Shown: positions 11,425-23,087, counted from the stretch's first letter. The stretch: 64,000 nucleotides of DNA from Hibiscus mutabilis (GCA_019671005.1 CM033752.1:930001-994000), one strand, 5' to 3'. The notes: generated by a model not told the origin, from the letters alone. Numbers and translations: made by a program.

Positions 11425-12060
11425 TTATAGATTAGGAATGTTGGACACCTCTGAATATGAGTTGGTTCAAGCTTAATATCGATGGAGCGAGAAAGGATTT
11501 GGATGAAGTAGCAACATGTGGGGGAGTTGTAAGTGATTAAATCGGTGGCTGGAGGCTTGCATTTTCTAAATTGATTGGTATTTGTTTGGTCTTGGAAGTT
11601 GAATTGTGGGGTGCCTATATCGGTTTGTGTCATGTCTGGGATGCTGGATTTCGACAGACTATTCTTGAAATGGATAGTTTGGATGATTTGAGAATGTTGC
11701 ATGATGATTCCAATAATTCGTGTTCATGTTCTTTGCTCTGGCATTTCAATGAGCTGAGGCAGCAAAATTAGGTGATTCGGTTGGAGCTTGTCTTTCAAAA
11801 AGGTAACAAGATAACTGACAGGTTAGCTAAGATGACACGACTTGATACTTTGGAGACTCTTGTTTTCTCATCTCTGACCGATGACAATTACTCCTTTGTT
11901 CCATGAAGATTGCTTGTTCTAGCAAGATTTTCTCGTTTGATACACTAGACTAGTGAATGTAATTGTTTGTCGAGTTTTACCTCGTAAATTGTACTTATTA
12001 TTATCATGTATGCTCTTTTCTTTCGATTAGGCTTATGAAAGTTTTTTTTTTAAAGATAAA
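11425..12060 (+). mobile_element. 3' fragment of a LINE with RNase H domain
   Basis: The plus strand from about 11458 to 11905 reads as the C-terminal RNase H of plant non-LTR retrotransposons. It starts WFKLNIDGARKDLDEVATCG and contains VLEVELWGAYIGLCHVWDAG and LEMDSLDDLRMLHDDS, then KGNKITDRLAKM near the end. In-frame stops break it (for example before IGGWRLAFSKLIG and after LRQQN). The region after 11906 is a short untranslated tail ending in a T-rich run near 12040. It begins right at the edge of the Tat/Ogre-like LTR (11419), suggesting that element inserted into this LINE. Confidence 0.7.
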
Positions 12061-14169
12061 TATATAACATTTATTTATAATGGAAGTAACGACATAATCA
12101 CGTGCCTCGTTAAAAACTTTTATAATCTTAAATGGAAGAAAAAGACTGAAACATTGATGTGCTAACATTCAAACCAATCCAAATATAACTACAAACCATT
12201 ACATCAGTTAATTCTCACCCTGATGGAACTATTTTGCTGTCATGAACAAATAAGAGCACACATTGTAGAAATAAATTTCGCAGCTTTTGCATCTATCTAA
12301 ATATACCAATTGCACAACCCACACAGCACCAGGTTAGCACCAAGAACGATAGGCTTAATGAGGCACACGATAATAATTTCTTCATCAAAAAAATATTAAT
12401 AAAATATATTATTCATAGAAAAATATTAATAAAATAAATCATGTCATTCTAGAGTGATCAAAATAAGAATAATTCGAAAGTTAAATGATTAAATTAAAAA
12501 AATTAAACTTCAATGACTAAAATAAGAGTGAGAAAAAAGTTGGATGATGAATAGTATAATTTAACCTGTAAAAAATTGTTTGATATACCGTCAATATTAA
12601 AACTTTAGTTTACACAAGTATATCTATTTTAGGATCATAAATTTAAGGTTTGGACTGTAAAATTTGAAAATGAACATTTAAAGTTTAAGATTTTGTAATT
12701 TAAATAATATGACAATATATCAAATAATAACCCTTAATATTATATCATCATAATTGTTCATTTTATCTATTTTATACTTAAAAAGATAAAACGAAATACT
12801 AATAAGTGTTGGGTGTACCACCAATAAATATTACACTTTATAAAAAAAAACTGTATCCATATCTTAGAGACGACTTTATTAAAAAATCGTAAATTCCAAC
12901 ATAAAACCCTGAATGAACATCAACTATATAAAAAAAAGGCTGAAATTAGGGGAAAGGGATTTTCATATGATAGCTTCTCTGGCAATGGCGACGCCACGTA
13001 TCGCTCTCAACATGCACCAAACTACATGGCTAGTGGGAGGGTCATCCCCTGCCAAGTGTTTTGAGTTTAATTCTTTCTTAAGTCCCCATTATTTTTGAAT
13101 TTAGACAAATTAATTATTGTTTCTCATTTTTATGTAAAATACTTCATAGCTGATAATCAATTTTGAAATTTAAAAATTAACTATCAATCCCTTTTTTGTT
13201 TAAATATTGGTTAAATCTTTGCCAACTTAAAAAATTAAACCCTAATCTCAATTTCAAAAATTTAAATTAATTACCAAATAATTTTAAATTCATATGCCCC
13301 TCCCCAAATGTATGATCCTGATTGTCTCTGAATCTTTGCCATATTGTAGAAGGGATACGCTTTTTTCGCTTACGTCAAAACCAAGAAATATTTTTCTTTT
13401 GAGTGATTGGGGGAATGTGTTATGGACATAGTTTCGTGTCTTTTTTTTTTTGTCTTAACATAAAAAAAATTAAATTTAAAGCTTTAATTTTAAATTTTAA
13501 GTCTTAAAAATACATTCTACATCTAATTTCTTAAACTCTAACTTTGAACCTTAATCATAAGCTATAAACCTATTCTTTTTAGTATGAGGCATAAATAGGG
13601 CACTAAAAAGAGACAAAAATTCACTACCTCTTTTCGGTGTCCTTTTTTATGTCTCAAAACTAAAATATGAAATTATAAGCACTAACCCTAAATTCTAAAT
13701 CTTAAACCCTATCCCTTAAAAAATACACCCTATCCCAAATTCCATAAACTTTAACCATAAATCTCAAACCCTAAACCTAATTTTTAATGTGAACATAATA
13801 TCACGCCTAAGAAGAGACGAAGACATTGTATTAGATATATCTTTTGAGAAGAGGGTAATGGTTTCGTGACAAGTGGTATTAGAGCGACTCTTTAACTCTC
13901 TGATTTCACGCTATGCGCCCATAAGTGTGGTAGGCAGAGTGGACAAGTGGACAACCGTGACAATGGCCCATCACAAACGTGGTTAACTCGTGACGAGAGT
14001 GTCACGAAGTTGAGTGAGAGAGAATGTCAAATGTAATGATCCCACGACAATAAATAAAAACACAAAAAAATAAATAATTTTTATTCACCGAAAAGGAGCA
14101 TAAAGTTTCTATTCATGTGTTATACTATATTTTAATACTATAATAAATATTTTCATATGACCACCATCC
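12061..14169. other. AT-rich spacer, no gene seen
   Basis: No coding region or clear element was found. Bases 13674-13790 contain several CCCTAAA- and CCCTATCCC-like phrases, degenerate telomere-type wording common in plant spacer DNA. At 13874-13885 TGGTATTAGAGC resembles a decayed initiator-tRNA-Met primer site, so 13850-14050 may be a retrotransposon relic. Confidence 0.4.
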
Positions 14170-14991
14170 TAAAGCTGAACAGCAGCACTTTTTTTCCATT
14201 GTTGGCGGTTGTTGGAGAGCTGCATAATGGGTGGATAGAATTTGAAAGAAAGGTTTCATGCTTTTGTGAACAATAGATGGCTGGTTTTGGTTGCTGCAAT
14301 GTGGATACAATCCTGCACTGGACCTAGCTTTCTATTTGGTAGCATCTCGCCTGTGATCAAATCTTCTTTGAATTATAACCAAAGGCAGCTTTCCAAGTTG
14401 GGCGTGGCCAAAGATCTTGGAGGCAGTGTTGGGTTTTTAGCTTGGATTTCGTCTGAGAAATTGCCTTTTTGGGGTGTTTTGCTCCTTGGTGCTTTCCACA
14501 ATCTTGTTGGTTATGGTTGGCTTTGGTTGATTGTTTCTGGGAAAGCTCCAGTTTTGCCTTTGTGGGCCGTGAGTGCCATCTAAAGCTGAACAGCAGCACT
14601 TTTTTTCCATTGTTGGCGGTTGTTGGAGAGCTGCATAATGGGTGGATAGAATTTGAAAGAAAGGTTTCATGCTTTTGTGAACAATAGATGGCTGGTTTTG
14701 GTTGCTGCAATGTGGATACAATCCTGCACTGGACCTAGCTTTCTATTTGGTAGCATCTCGCCTGTGATCAAATCTTCTTTGAATTATAACCAAAGGCAGC
14801 TTTCCAAGTTGGGCGTGGCCAAAGATCTTGGAGGCAGTGTTGGGTTTTTAGCTTGGATTTCGTCTGAGAAATTGCCTTTTTGGGGTGTTTTGCTCCTTGG
14901 TGCTTTCCACAATCTTGTTGGTTATGGTTGGCTTTGGTTGATTGTTTCTGGGAAAGCTCCAGTTTTGCCTTTGTGGGCCGTGAGTGCCATC
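14170..14991 (+). repeat. Perfect tandem duplication, 2 x 411 bp, covering exon 1
   Basis: Copy 1 is 14170-14580 and copy 2 is 14581-14991, and I see no difference between them. Each contains the 5' untranslated end, the whole first exon of the MFS gene and the first 12 bases of its intron, including the GTGAGT donor. Both outer breakpoints carry CCATC followed by TAAA, so short homology may have guided the event. 411 is a multiple of three. An assembly artefact is possible. Confidence 0.9.
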
Positions 14992-16516
14992 TAAAACTTC
15001 TCTGTTTTTTCTATTCATAATTCCTTGCTTTGGCTTGGTATAATTCTTTCAATCTGCAGATGTCTGCCTTGATATTTGTGGGAACCAGTGGCCAGACCTA
15101 CTTCAATACGGCTGTACTGGTTTCTTCTGTGCAAAACTTCCCCAAGAGCAGGGGTCCAGTGGTTGGAATTCTCAAGGGATTTTCTGCTTTGAGTGGTGCA
15201 GTTTTGACTCAGATATACACAGCCATTCATTTCCCAGATCAAGCATCTTTGATCCTCATGCTTGCACTTGCACCATCAATGGTGGCTGTTGCTTTTATGT
15301 TCATTATCAGACCTGTTGAAGGTCACAAACAAGCGCGTCCGTCGGACGGTTTGAGTTTCGCGCTTATTTATAGTGTGTGCCTCCTCTTGGCTGCTTACTT
15401 GATGGGAATCATACTTTTGGAAGATCTTGGAACCGTGAGCCACAATTTAGTCACTGTTTTTACTGTGATTCTGTTTGTTCTTATTTTCATTCCGGTTCTA
15501 TTATGTTTTCGCGAAGAGCCTAGAGATCCTGACCAAGAGGTTCTTCTACCGAAGACCGAGCAACGAGAAGCTGGAAACTCTTCTGCAGAACATGTAGTAG
15601 TATGCAGTGAGGTTGAAGAAGAAAAGCCCGAGTAAGTAGACTTGCCGATGGCGGTAAGTGTGAAGAGAAGGAGAGGTCCTCAGGTTGGGGAGGACTTAAC
15701 CTTGATGCAGACTTTGATCACAACAGACTTTTGGATTATAATGTTGTCTCTTCTATTAGGTTCAGGATCAGGGTTGACAGTGATAGATAATCTTGGCCAC
15801 ATGAGCCAATCTCTGGGGTATGATAATACTCATATATTTGTATCTGTGATTAGCATTTGGAACTTTCTCGGTCGTGTCGGTGGAGGTTCCGTCTCGGAGA
15901 TTATTGTGAGGTAACAGACTGAAATGATTTGTCCCTGGATGCTGATAGCATCAGACTTTAATTTAATACTGGTTTTGATTCATTTTTTTCTATGGCATTA
16001 CTGTATAGGGATCATGCTTATCCGAGGCCGATAGCCATCGCTGTTGCGCAGCTTGTTATGGCCGTTGGCCATGTCTTCTTTTCCATGGGATGGCCTGGAG
16101 CGATGTATATAGGTACTTTGTTGATAGGCCTTTGTTACGGTTCTCACTGGGCAATTGTGCCAGCTACAGCCTCCGAGTTATTCGGGTTGGAAAAGTTCGG
16201 GTCTCTCTACAATTTCCTCAACCTGGCAAATCCTGCGGGTACACTTATCTTCTCAAGTGTAATTGCCAGCAGTATCTATGACCGCGAAGCAGAGAAACAA
16301 GCTCATCAACATCATATGCAGCCACGGATTTTGGGCTCAGTTTTATCAGGAATGTTTGGCATGGATGAACCGCCAAAGTGCGAAGGTACAATATGCTTCT
16401 TTCTGAGTTCCATGATAATGTCAGGATTTTGCATCGTTGCAGCTGGTTTAAGCATGATACTAGTGTACCGTACTAAGACTGTGTACGCTCATCTTTACGG
16501 AAAATCTCGCACTTGA
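14227..16516 (+). pseudogene. NFD4/nodulin-like MFS transporter gene, damaged
   Basis: Exons (using exon copy 2): coding to 14979, 15060-15910, 16009-16516, with GT..AG introns at 14980-15059 and 15911-16008 and reading frame preserved across both. The protein would be about 560 residues with many hydrophobic helices. The N-terminal half matches the nodulin-like domain (KSSLNYNQRQLSKLGVAKDL, then QNFPKSRGPVVGILKGFSAL). The C-terminal half is MFS-like (GSGSGLTVIDNLGHMSQSLG, then LLIGLCYGSHWAIVPATASE). Homologues are plant membrane proteins related to NUCLEAR FUSION DEFECTIVE 4; the substrate is unknown. Damage: in both exon-1 copies the upstream ATG (14227, 14638) meets a TAG three codons later. 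A TAA at 15633-15635 stops the frame in the central hydrophilic loop, and that loop looks shorter than is usual in the family. It could be a pseudogene, or yield a truncated product from the ATG at 14299/14710. Confidence 0.75.
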
Positions 16517-17559
16517 TGTCAAGGACGAGATCAAGTGACCGAGGAGGGTTCTTCCATGAATATTTTCATCCATTTTAAAGTTGGTGGTGTGGAAGCCTAT
16601 TCTAAAACCAGTTCTTTACTCTGTAATCTAGTTCAGTGATACCATTTTATCCAAGTTCAGTGGTGTAATCTAGTTCCTGCTTATGTTGATAATATTTCTA
16701 GAAGTATTTCAGAATCCATATAAACTAACATCTAGAATAGTCATTCGATCTCTCCAAGTTTTTCGTATAATTGAAAGACCATTGGCGAGCCGTATTCTAA
16801 TACCTACATCTAGATATGCCTCAAACATACTCGAAAGAAAATTGAAAATTAACTCGGTAATTCATTTTTCTTTCTATGGAATTACCTTAATCCATGACAA
16901 CAGACACCAATCAACATATACTATAACGAATGTGGCAAACGAAGATGAACATTGTCACCATACGGGCCATCTCACATCATTCAAACCTCAGCAAGGTCCT
17001 ACTCCTATAGTATCCATTAGGGTCCATTTGAATAGTCGACCGGTGATATCTGTTGCATGGAGAGTGTGATTTATAACCTTACCTTTGACGGGGATCCAAA
17101 TGGACTAGTCTGAACTAATGGTCCTTCTAGTGTTGTTTCTCCCTATGAAACAGAACATCCTCCAACATTACCATTTAACTCAATGTGCAGATAATACACC
17201 GAGCTTAACCATTAGGTGAGTTATATAGTTGTATAATTGATGATAGGATATCCATCAAATCATGCATCCGATTCTTATGGATGTGTTTTGAAATGCTTTA
17301 AATTCTTTGTAAGAATGGCATGACATCTTCCTATTTTACTCTATCATGAGAAACTTGTAAAATGAGTGGCCAAGTTACTAAACATTATCCTCTTAAGAAA
17401 GTGAGGAAACTAAAATCAGATGGCAAAAATAGAGAAAGGTAACGAATGAAAGTAGACATTAAAATTGCCAAATTGGATACATCAACAAATACCAATCTGT
17501 AAGGTCTAATTGCAATACAAAGAAAAGCATAGAAGATAGATAGAGTTTCACAGAATCGA
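16517..17559. other. Spacer between convergent genes
   Basis: Contains the 3' ends of the MFS-like gene (plus) and of RPL27 (minus). An open frame of 128 codons at 16683-17069 has no recognisable domain and I do not call it a gene. Nothing else was recognised. Confidence 0.5.
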
Positions 17560-18701
17560 TCAGCAAACAGGATTACCATCTGTAGCATCATCGGCGGAAG
17601 TGAGCACAAGTTCAGGTTGAAGTAGAATTCCTTCCTTTTTCGCTTTCCTTTGTTCGCGGCGCATCCGGAAGTACTCTCTCTTCCTTGCTCTATAGCTGTT
17701 AGGATTCTCAGGCTGAACTACTCGTGGGTAAACACTAATCTGCGGATCACATAAAACCCAGAATTCATATAAAGCTTGAGGAATACAATGATATGAACAA
17801 GGAAGGAACTTAAAAGAATGAATTTGAAACCTTCTGCTTATCAGGTCCAAACTTCTCAAATTTCACTAGTCCATCAATCAATGAAAAGATTGTATGATCC
17901 TTTCCAAGTCCCACATTTTTCCCTGGATGAAACTGAAACAAGGAAAAAAAACTCTTCAAAGGTTAAAATGAATAGGTCAAATCAAATTATGGTTTTTGTC
18001 ATTCAGTATTATTAATGTAATTCCTTGGTCCAAATTACTAACATCATAAAAAAAATCTATTTTGTTTTGAAGTGTTAAGTGATTTTAGACTAAGACAAAC
18101 ATTCATAATAGTAAGAGAATCAAATTATGCCAAACTAAAATTCAGGATTAAATCCCAAGTTAATTATAGTAGGGGGACGAAAGCCGTAATTTAACCCTAA
18201 TTTGTAATGCTTTCGACTTTGAGTCTTGATGGTCAGACTCGTTTTGAAATGAAAGTCTCAGAAGTCATAATCACGGCATAATTTTTTTTTCTTTTAGTTC
18301 AAAAATAATCAAAGAATAACCCTTTTTCCAGTAATTGGAAACTAAAAATTCCCTATAAAAGAAACCGAAAATACAATTAAATAAGCCAAAAAAAAAAAGA
18401 ATTGAACCTTAGTTCCACGTTGCCTAACGATAATAGCGCCTGGTTTGGCCACCTGGTCGCCGTAGATTTTGACGCCGAGTCGTTGACCCCTAGAATCGCG
18501 ACCGTTTTTAGTACTACCGGCTCCCTTTTTGTGCGCCGATTCGATTGTGAGAGGGAACGGAGATTTCCTTGGGTAGGAAACGGTTGCCGTTTTGGGAATG
18601 GAGGCCACTTCGCCTTTCAAAAACGACGACGTGGAGCTTGATGATAGAGAAAGACCCCGAAAACCACCCACAAAATTGAAGCTCATTGTTGCGGTCGCCA
18701 T
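17560..18701 (-). CDS. RPL27: Plastid 50S ribosomal protein L27 (nuclear gene)
   Basis: Three exons on the minus strand: 18701-18408, 17932-17831 and 17739-17560, giving 191 codons plus stop. The introns are GT..AG and the frame is kept. Residues 1 to about 55 form a Ser/Thr-rich plastid transit peptide. The mature part opens with ESAHKKGAGSTKNGRDSRGQ, the L27 signature, followed by RLGVKIYG and IIVRQRGTK joined to FHPGKNVGLGKDHTIFSLID. A basic C-terminal extension (YRARKREYFRMRREQRKAKK) is typical of plastid L27 and absent from bacterial L27. L27 lies near the peptidyl transferase centre of the plastid ribosome and helps position tRNA. The start at 18701 (MATATMSFNF) is chosen because the transit peptide begins there; an upstream in-frame ATG at 18776 would add 25 residues. 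The neighbouring MFS-like gene converges on it. Confidence 0.93.
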
Positions 18702-19021
18702 TTGGAAGAAGATGACCGAAGGAGAAGAGGAGAGGTTGGAAAATGGAGGGAGGGGGCTTATCGTTAACTGATACAAACAAATAAAGACGCCACGTCATCA
18801 TTTTGGATCCACTTTACATTGAACCCAGGCCCATTGGACTACTTGGGTATTAGCTTATTTGGGATTACAAATCTTTTCTTACAGCTGTCCAAATCAACTT
18901 CCACTAATGTCTATCGATGTATATTAGGGTGAATATTTGACTGAGTCGAATTAAAAAATATTTTAATTTATTTAAGTTATTGAGTCTTATTTTATAACTC
19001 ACGAATAAAAATTAATTAGCC

Positions 19022-19128
19022 GTCTACTCTATATCATAAATATAGACGGATTTCGCTTGCCACTCTACCGAGCTAACCACGGCGGATGATGATCTATTTC
19101 AAGGACGGATTGAACAAGGCGTACTTTG
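19022..19128 (-). other. GC-richer island with tRNA-like D-arm wording
   Basis: The minus strand contains GTGGTTAGCTCGGTAGAGTGG, which resembles the 5' half of a tRNA (box A and D-arm). It is followed by an inverted repeat of CCGTCTA and TAGACGG. The flanks are AT-rich and related to each other (TTTTATAACTCAC at 18993-19005 and again near 19258). It may be an inserted organellar or tRNA-derived fragment. I cannot fold it into a full tRNA. Confidence 0.3.
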
Positions 19129-19753
19129 TGACAAATTTTATCAAAAACTTTTTAAGTTGAGTTGAGTTTATAACATTCGAGTTATAATATTATTTTATTA
19201 ATTAGTTCCAATTTAAATTGATCTAATTATTAAAAATTTCAAATTATTGTAGTCTCATTTTATAACTCACCTTATAGATAAAACTGTTCAAACTTAAATC
19301 TCTTAGGATGAACATTATCTTTTTTTTTTACTGGGACTACTCATTGATTTTTATATATATAGCATTGTTAATCCTTCAAATAAATTTGAAGTTATATATT
19401 ATTAGGCATTATAGCATGCTGTTAGAGTAAGTTAATTAGATTACCTTAGGAATTTAGAGCATGTTTATACTGGTCAAAATATGGTTTTGATCTTCTAGTT
19501 ATTCAAAAAATTGTGATTTAATCTTATTCTTTACTTTGACATAAGTTAATTCTCTTAATTTTTTAAAACTTTATTAGGTAGTTCAAATTGATGATGTATT
19601 AGTGTTTATGTGGAATGCTCAAAATGTTTTTAAATATTTCCATCAAACAAATTAATCTATTAAACATTATAATACTACAAGGACTAAATATCAGATTTTG
19701 CATAATGTAAGGACCAAAATAATAATTTAACCTTCAGAACAGGAAAAAGAAAT

Positions 19754-19818
19754 GTTGAGAATAGGATTTGAACCCACGCCCTATTGGAGCAGAACCTTAC
19801 CATCTCAGCCATCTCAAT
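19754..19818 (-). pseudogene. tRNA-Leu-like pseudogene or SINE head
   Basis: The minus strand starts ATTGAGATGGCTGAGATGG and ends GGGTTCAAATCCTATTCTCAAC, so the two ends can pair (ATTGAGA with TCTCAAC, one mismatch). The wording matches class II plant tRNA-Leu at both polymerase III boxes (box A at 19813-19800, box B at 19775-19764), but the anticodon arm and variable arm are mostly missing. It is too short for a functional tRNA. A tRNA-derived SINE relic is the alternative. Confidence 0.5.
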
Positions 19819-20294
19819 CTTTGTTGTTTATTATAGAAATAATTAAATTTAATAAATATTGTCTTTCAAATCAACTTATTCAACCATCTAATCCACCCTT
19901 AGTATGATTCCCAGGAAATAGGCCTCGTCCCAGTAGATTTAAGCTTTTTAAAAGCAATGTCAAATTTAATGATTAATATTCATAAATCAGATACACAATC
20001 AGTTTTTGTTAAAAACAACTGGAATAACAGATACAACAATATAAGTTGGAACTCGAACAACACGGCAATGGCATTTTAGTACAACAAAATTTAGCCACTT
20101 TTCCTCAGAACAACAACTGGACTCGTGTAAACTTTCCGGCAATGGTAATGTACTGAGACACGAAGCCTTACACCTTCTGGTTCCTAGTTCATCATTCTGT
20201 CAACTCAATTGACTAAGACATCAATTGAGAAAAGTGGAAGTAGGACTTGGTCAGACATGATTTGATACAAGACGAAGATGATCGTCTGATCCAC

Positions 20295-20321
20295 CGATGG
20301 ATGGATGGATGGATGGATGGA
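20295..20321. repeat. GATG microsatellite
   Basis: About six and a half copies of the 4-base unit GATG, just downstream of the stop codon of the 179-residue gene, probably in its 3' untranslated region. Confidence 0.9.
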
Positions 20322-20392
20322 CACACATAATTTCAAGTGGTATGTAATATGCTACGACTGAATGATGCACAACTGAAAATCCAGGGTAGACT

Positions 20393-22778
20393 TTACCTTG
20401 GACGGAATAAAGAAGACACCCTCCTTCGAACAATCTCTCGTATCTGCTCCGAGAACAAAATCGATGCCTCACTCTCGAAATTAGCACCTTCCATCTGAAG
20501 GTGTAACTGAATGAAAACCAGTCACAAATGATCACCCAATTTTAGTATCATAACATTCTGAATGTCAACGTAAAAAACTACTTTCCCTGGTTCAGTTAAT
20601 TTAACATTATAATATACAAGTCATCCATATGCCTGATGGTCCAAATCTGCACATAAGTATATGCCAAAGAATTAGAACATTGGCACCTACCTCCTCAAGG
20701 ATTGCAGATTGATCATCCAGGTTAAATTTGCGCATGTACTTTAGCAACTCTAGTTGCTGCAGAATTGTTCACCTCGAAGACTTGAGCAGTACAAATTTTC
20801 AAAGTTCAACAAAATTTCGAATAATTGCTACCTGTTCATGTAATTTTTGTTGACTATGCATCTTTTCAGCAAATTCCTCAGGTCCAAGCTCAGCTTCATC
20901 ACAGGCTAACTCCTCACTGTTGTTTCACAGAATAAACGTTAGCGAGCACAAATATCAAATCCCACACACCCGCAACACATAATTCTGTGACAAAGGAAAA
21001 TTGCCAGCTGTACAAATATAATAGAACAGAACACTTTTCCCTTGCTTAACCTAAACGGCTAAACCACAGCAATACTACACAAAACCATACTAAAACATAT
21101 CTGAATCAACCATGTCTGACATTTCTTATATATTATAATGATTACAGGTCTCATGCAAATCCCTTCTAGATAGACGAGATTATGTGTGAGCAACGGCTGA
21201 AAGGGTCAATAGACTTCTTTGAGCTTCTGAAGTAGTGAACAAACATCTGAGTTTTGTCTCCCTTGCAGATCCAAGAAGAATGATTTTGGATGGTTCAAAC
21301 ATTTACAGTAGTTCATGCATTGTTTACATTAGAAGCAATACGAAACAAACAGTTGCACATGTACATTAACAGACGCATCCACAGAGAGAGAGAGAGAGAG
21401 ATTACTTGGCAACAAATCTATAGTACTGAATCATCAAATCTTGGTCATTCTCATAAGTTATATTCACTTTCCCCAGGCATGCAAGACCAAAACTTGGATC
21501 TGCATCAGAAAAAAAGGAATAAAGTAAAACACTGTTAAAAGCTCCAATAAAAATAGATTAATCGTTTTGCTAATTCCTGGATTCAGCTCTTGTTCATACA
21601 GCTTCGCAACAAAATTATAATAGATTCTCAGATGAACAAAGTGAGGGCACTCCCTTGAAATATTAAGGCGACTGTAGGAGTAAACTAATAGTTGGACACT
21701 AGGACTAGGATTACAAACATGCTTGAAGATGGCGTGACGACCAATAGTCACATGAAGTTTGAATGCTTTAAACAAATGACCACAAATACCTAACCTCTCT
21801 ATTCGTATGAAAAGCAAAGATAAAGATGGATTCGATTTAAGAATTGAAGGATCACATAATATTAAGACTATTCGAATCATATAGGAAGACAAAACTTACC
21901 AACACCCATCTCCAAAAATATCTCTTCCTGAATTGCCGTGGTAACAGCAACTGGTTCCTACAAAGAATAATAAAGTTTTCAAATGGGGTTAAGAACACTT
22001 AAAATGATAAGCAATCCCTATGATAGTATGAATGACAAATCTCAATTAGGGGTGTTCATGGTTAACCAAAATACTATAACGGTTAACATGTAGGTTCTGT
22101 TCTTAGTGTAATTAGAACACATTATCATCTAATTGCACTAAGAACATAACTTACAGGTTAACAGCTGTTCGTTTATTTTGGTTAACCACACCCCTAATCT
22201 CAATAGTAATCTCAATAGTAAAGTCTTACTTTAATATCCACGAATAGTCAAATACAACTCAAATGGAAGAAGGGACTTAGCAATTGCCTTCAATTTTTTA
22301 ACTTGATGTTTTATACTTATAAAATAGTAAACAATTCATTTTTGGCCCCAAAAATTTGTAATTTTAACCTGACCCCAATATAAATTTCCCTGCTCAATGA
22401 AAAATTTCAAAAGGCTAAAGGAATACTGTGAAGATATTTAAACCAACATGTTGAAGTAAAAAATAAGAAGAATTTTGACAAAATACAAAGGCAATTGGCT
22501 CCTGTGCAGCTAGAGTTCTGAAGTCCTTAAATTCTGAAAAACACAAAACAAGAAGAAGCGTAACCTGCTTGTCATTCACAGCTTCAACAATCCTCTTCTT
22601 AAAATCTGGCAAGACAAGGGAAATGATACTGCTTACGAGGAGAAAACAAAGAAAGGAAAGCAAAGGCAAAGGAAAGGAAAATACCGGGCTGGGAAATGAG
22701 AAGAGAGAATCGATCGAATAGATAGAGCAACTGTTCCCTTGATAATGTCCCAGATTTCTGCAACTGGGCATTCGCCAT
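20393..22778 (-). CDS. Conserved-looking plant protein of unknown function, 179 aa
   Basis: Seven exons on the minus strand join in one frame with GT..AG introns: 22778-22685, 22605-22565, 21957-21900, 21499-21406, 20916-20832, 20756-20691, 20494-20393 (180 codons with stop). It begins MANAQLQKSGTLSREQLLYL and contains RIVEAVNDKQ, TTAIQEEIFLEMGVDPSFGL, ELGPEEFAEKMHSQQKLHEQ, and near the end SEQIREIVRRRVSSLFRP. It is acidic and mostly helical by composition, with no signal peptide or membrane segment and no catalytic motif I know. The even exon structure and balanced codons argue for a real gene. The function is unknown and I do not guess one. It lies head-to-tail behind the YrdC-like gene. 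Intron 2 contains a 150-bp hAT-type MITE, and a GA microsatellite touches the exon 4 donor. Confidence 0.8.
21382..21400. repeat. GA microsatellite beside a splice donor
   Basis: A run of alternating G and A (nine repeats) ends five bases from the exon 4 boundary of the 179-residue gene. On the gene strand it is a CT tract right after the GTAAT donor. Confidence 0.85.
22047..22196. mobile_element. hAT-type MITE with 8-bp target duplication
   Basis: Ends are TAGGGGTGTTCATGG and its inverse (GGTTAACCACACCCCTA). A perfect 8-bp duplication, ATCTCAAT, flanks it (22039-22046 and 22197-22204). The whole 150 bp folds back on itself: GGTTAAC arms and a CTTAGTGTAATT-like arm repeat in inverse order. 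It has no coding capacity. It lies in an intron of the 179-residue gene. Confidence 0.85.
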
Positions 22779-23087
22779 GGATCAACCAAATTCAAGATTA
22801 TCACTTTTCCAATCCTCAACAAAATTACTATATTTTTGCCTTATTTGGAAAAAATCACTCATGTCCTTTTCCTATTCATCTGCAATTACATGATTATCCT
22901 CCTTTAAAATAAGTTTCCCCCGGAGAATGTGTGTCAAATTATGATTTTGGTCCTTAACAAAATGCATTCTCCCCTTCAGAGCATAATAAGTTTTACCGCT
23001 ACACCCTACATTTTTTGGGTGGTTATTATTTTCTTATTTACTTTTTATTTTGTATTTTATTTGATATGATTAAATTAATAAAATAAG

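Larger units (their letters stand above)
18702..20392. other. Spacer: RPL27 promoter side and 3' side of the next gene
   Basis: AT-rich, no gene seen. It contains a tRNA-like sequence at 19754-19818, a GC-richer island at 19022-19128 and a GATG-type microsatellite at 20295-20321. RPL27 transcription must start within the first few hundred bases, but I see no clear TATA box I would defend. Confidence 0.5.

Noticed and set aside
13674..13790. CCCTAAA-like phrases as an interstitial telomere
   Set aside because: Units are irregular and interrupted, with no run of exact telomere repeats. It is better seen as degenerate spacer DNA.
16683..17069. Open frame of 128 codons, plus strand, after the transporter gene
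   Set aside because: No recognisable domain, unusual composition for a small protein, no splice context. Probably chance in spacer DNA.
21464..21892. Open frame of 142 codons, minus strand
   Set aside because: Covers intron 3 of the 179-residue gene plus part of exon 4. The exon structure explains the coding part.
21935..21955. GCCGTGGTAACAGCAAC, resembling the scattered Athila motif
   Set aside because: Lies in exon 3 of the 179-residue gene, where coding sequence explains it. A chance resemblance.
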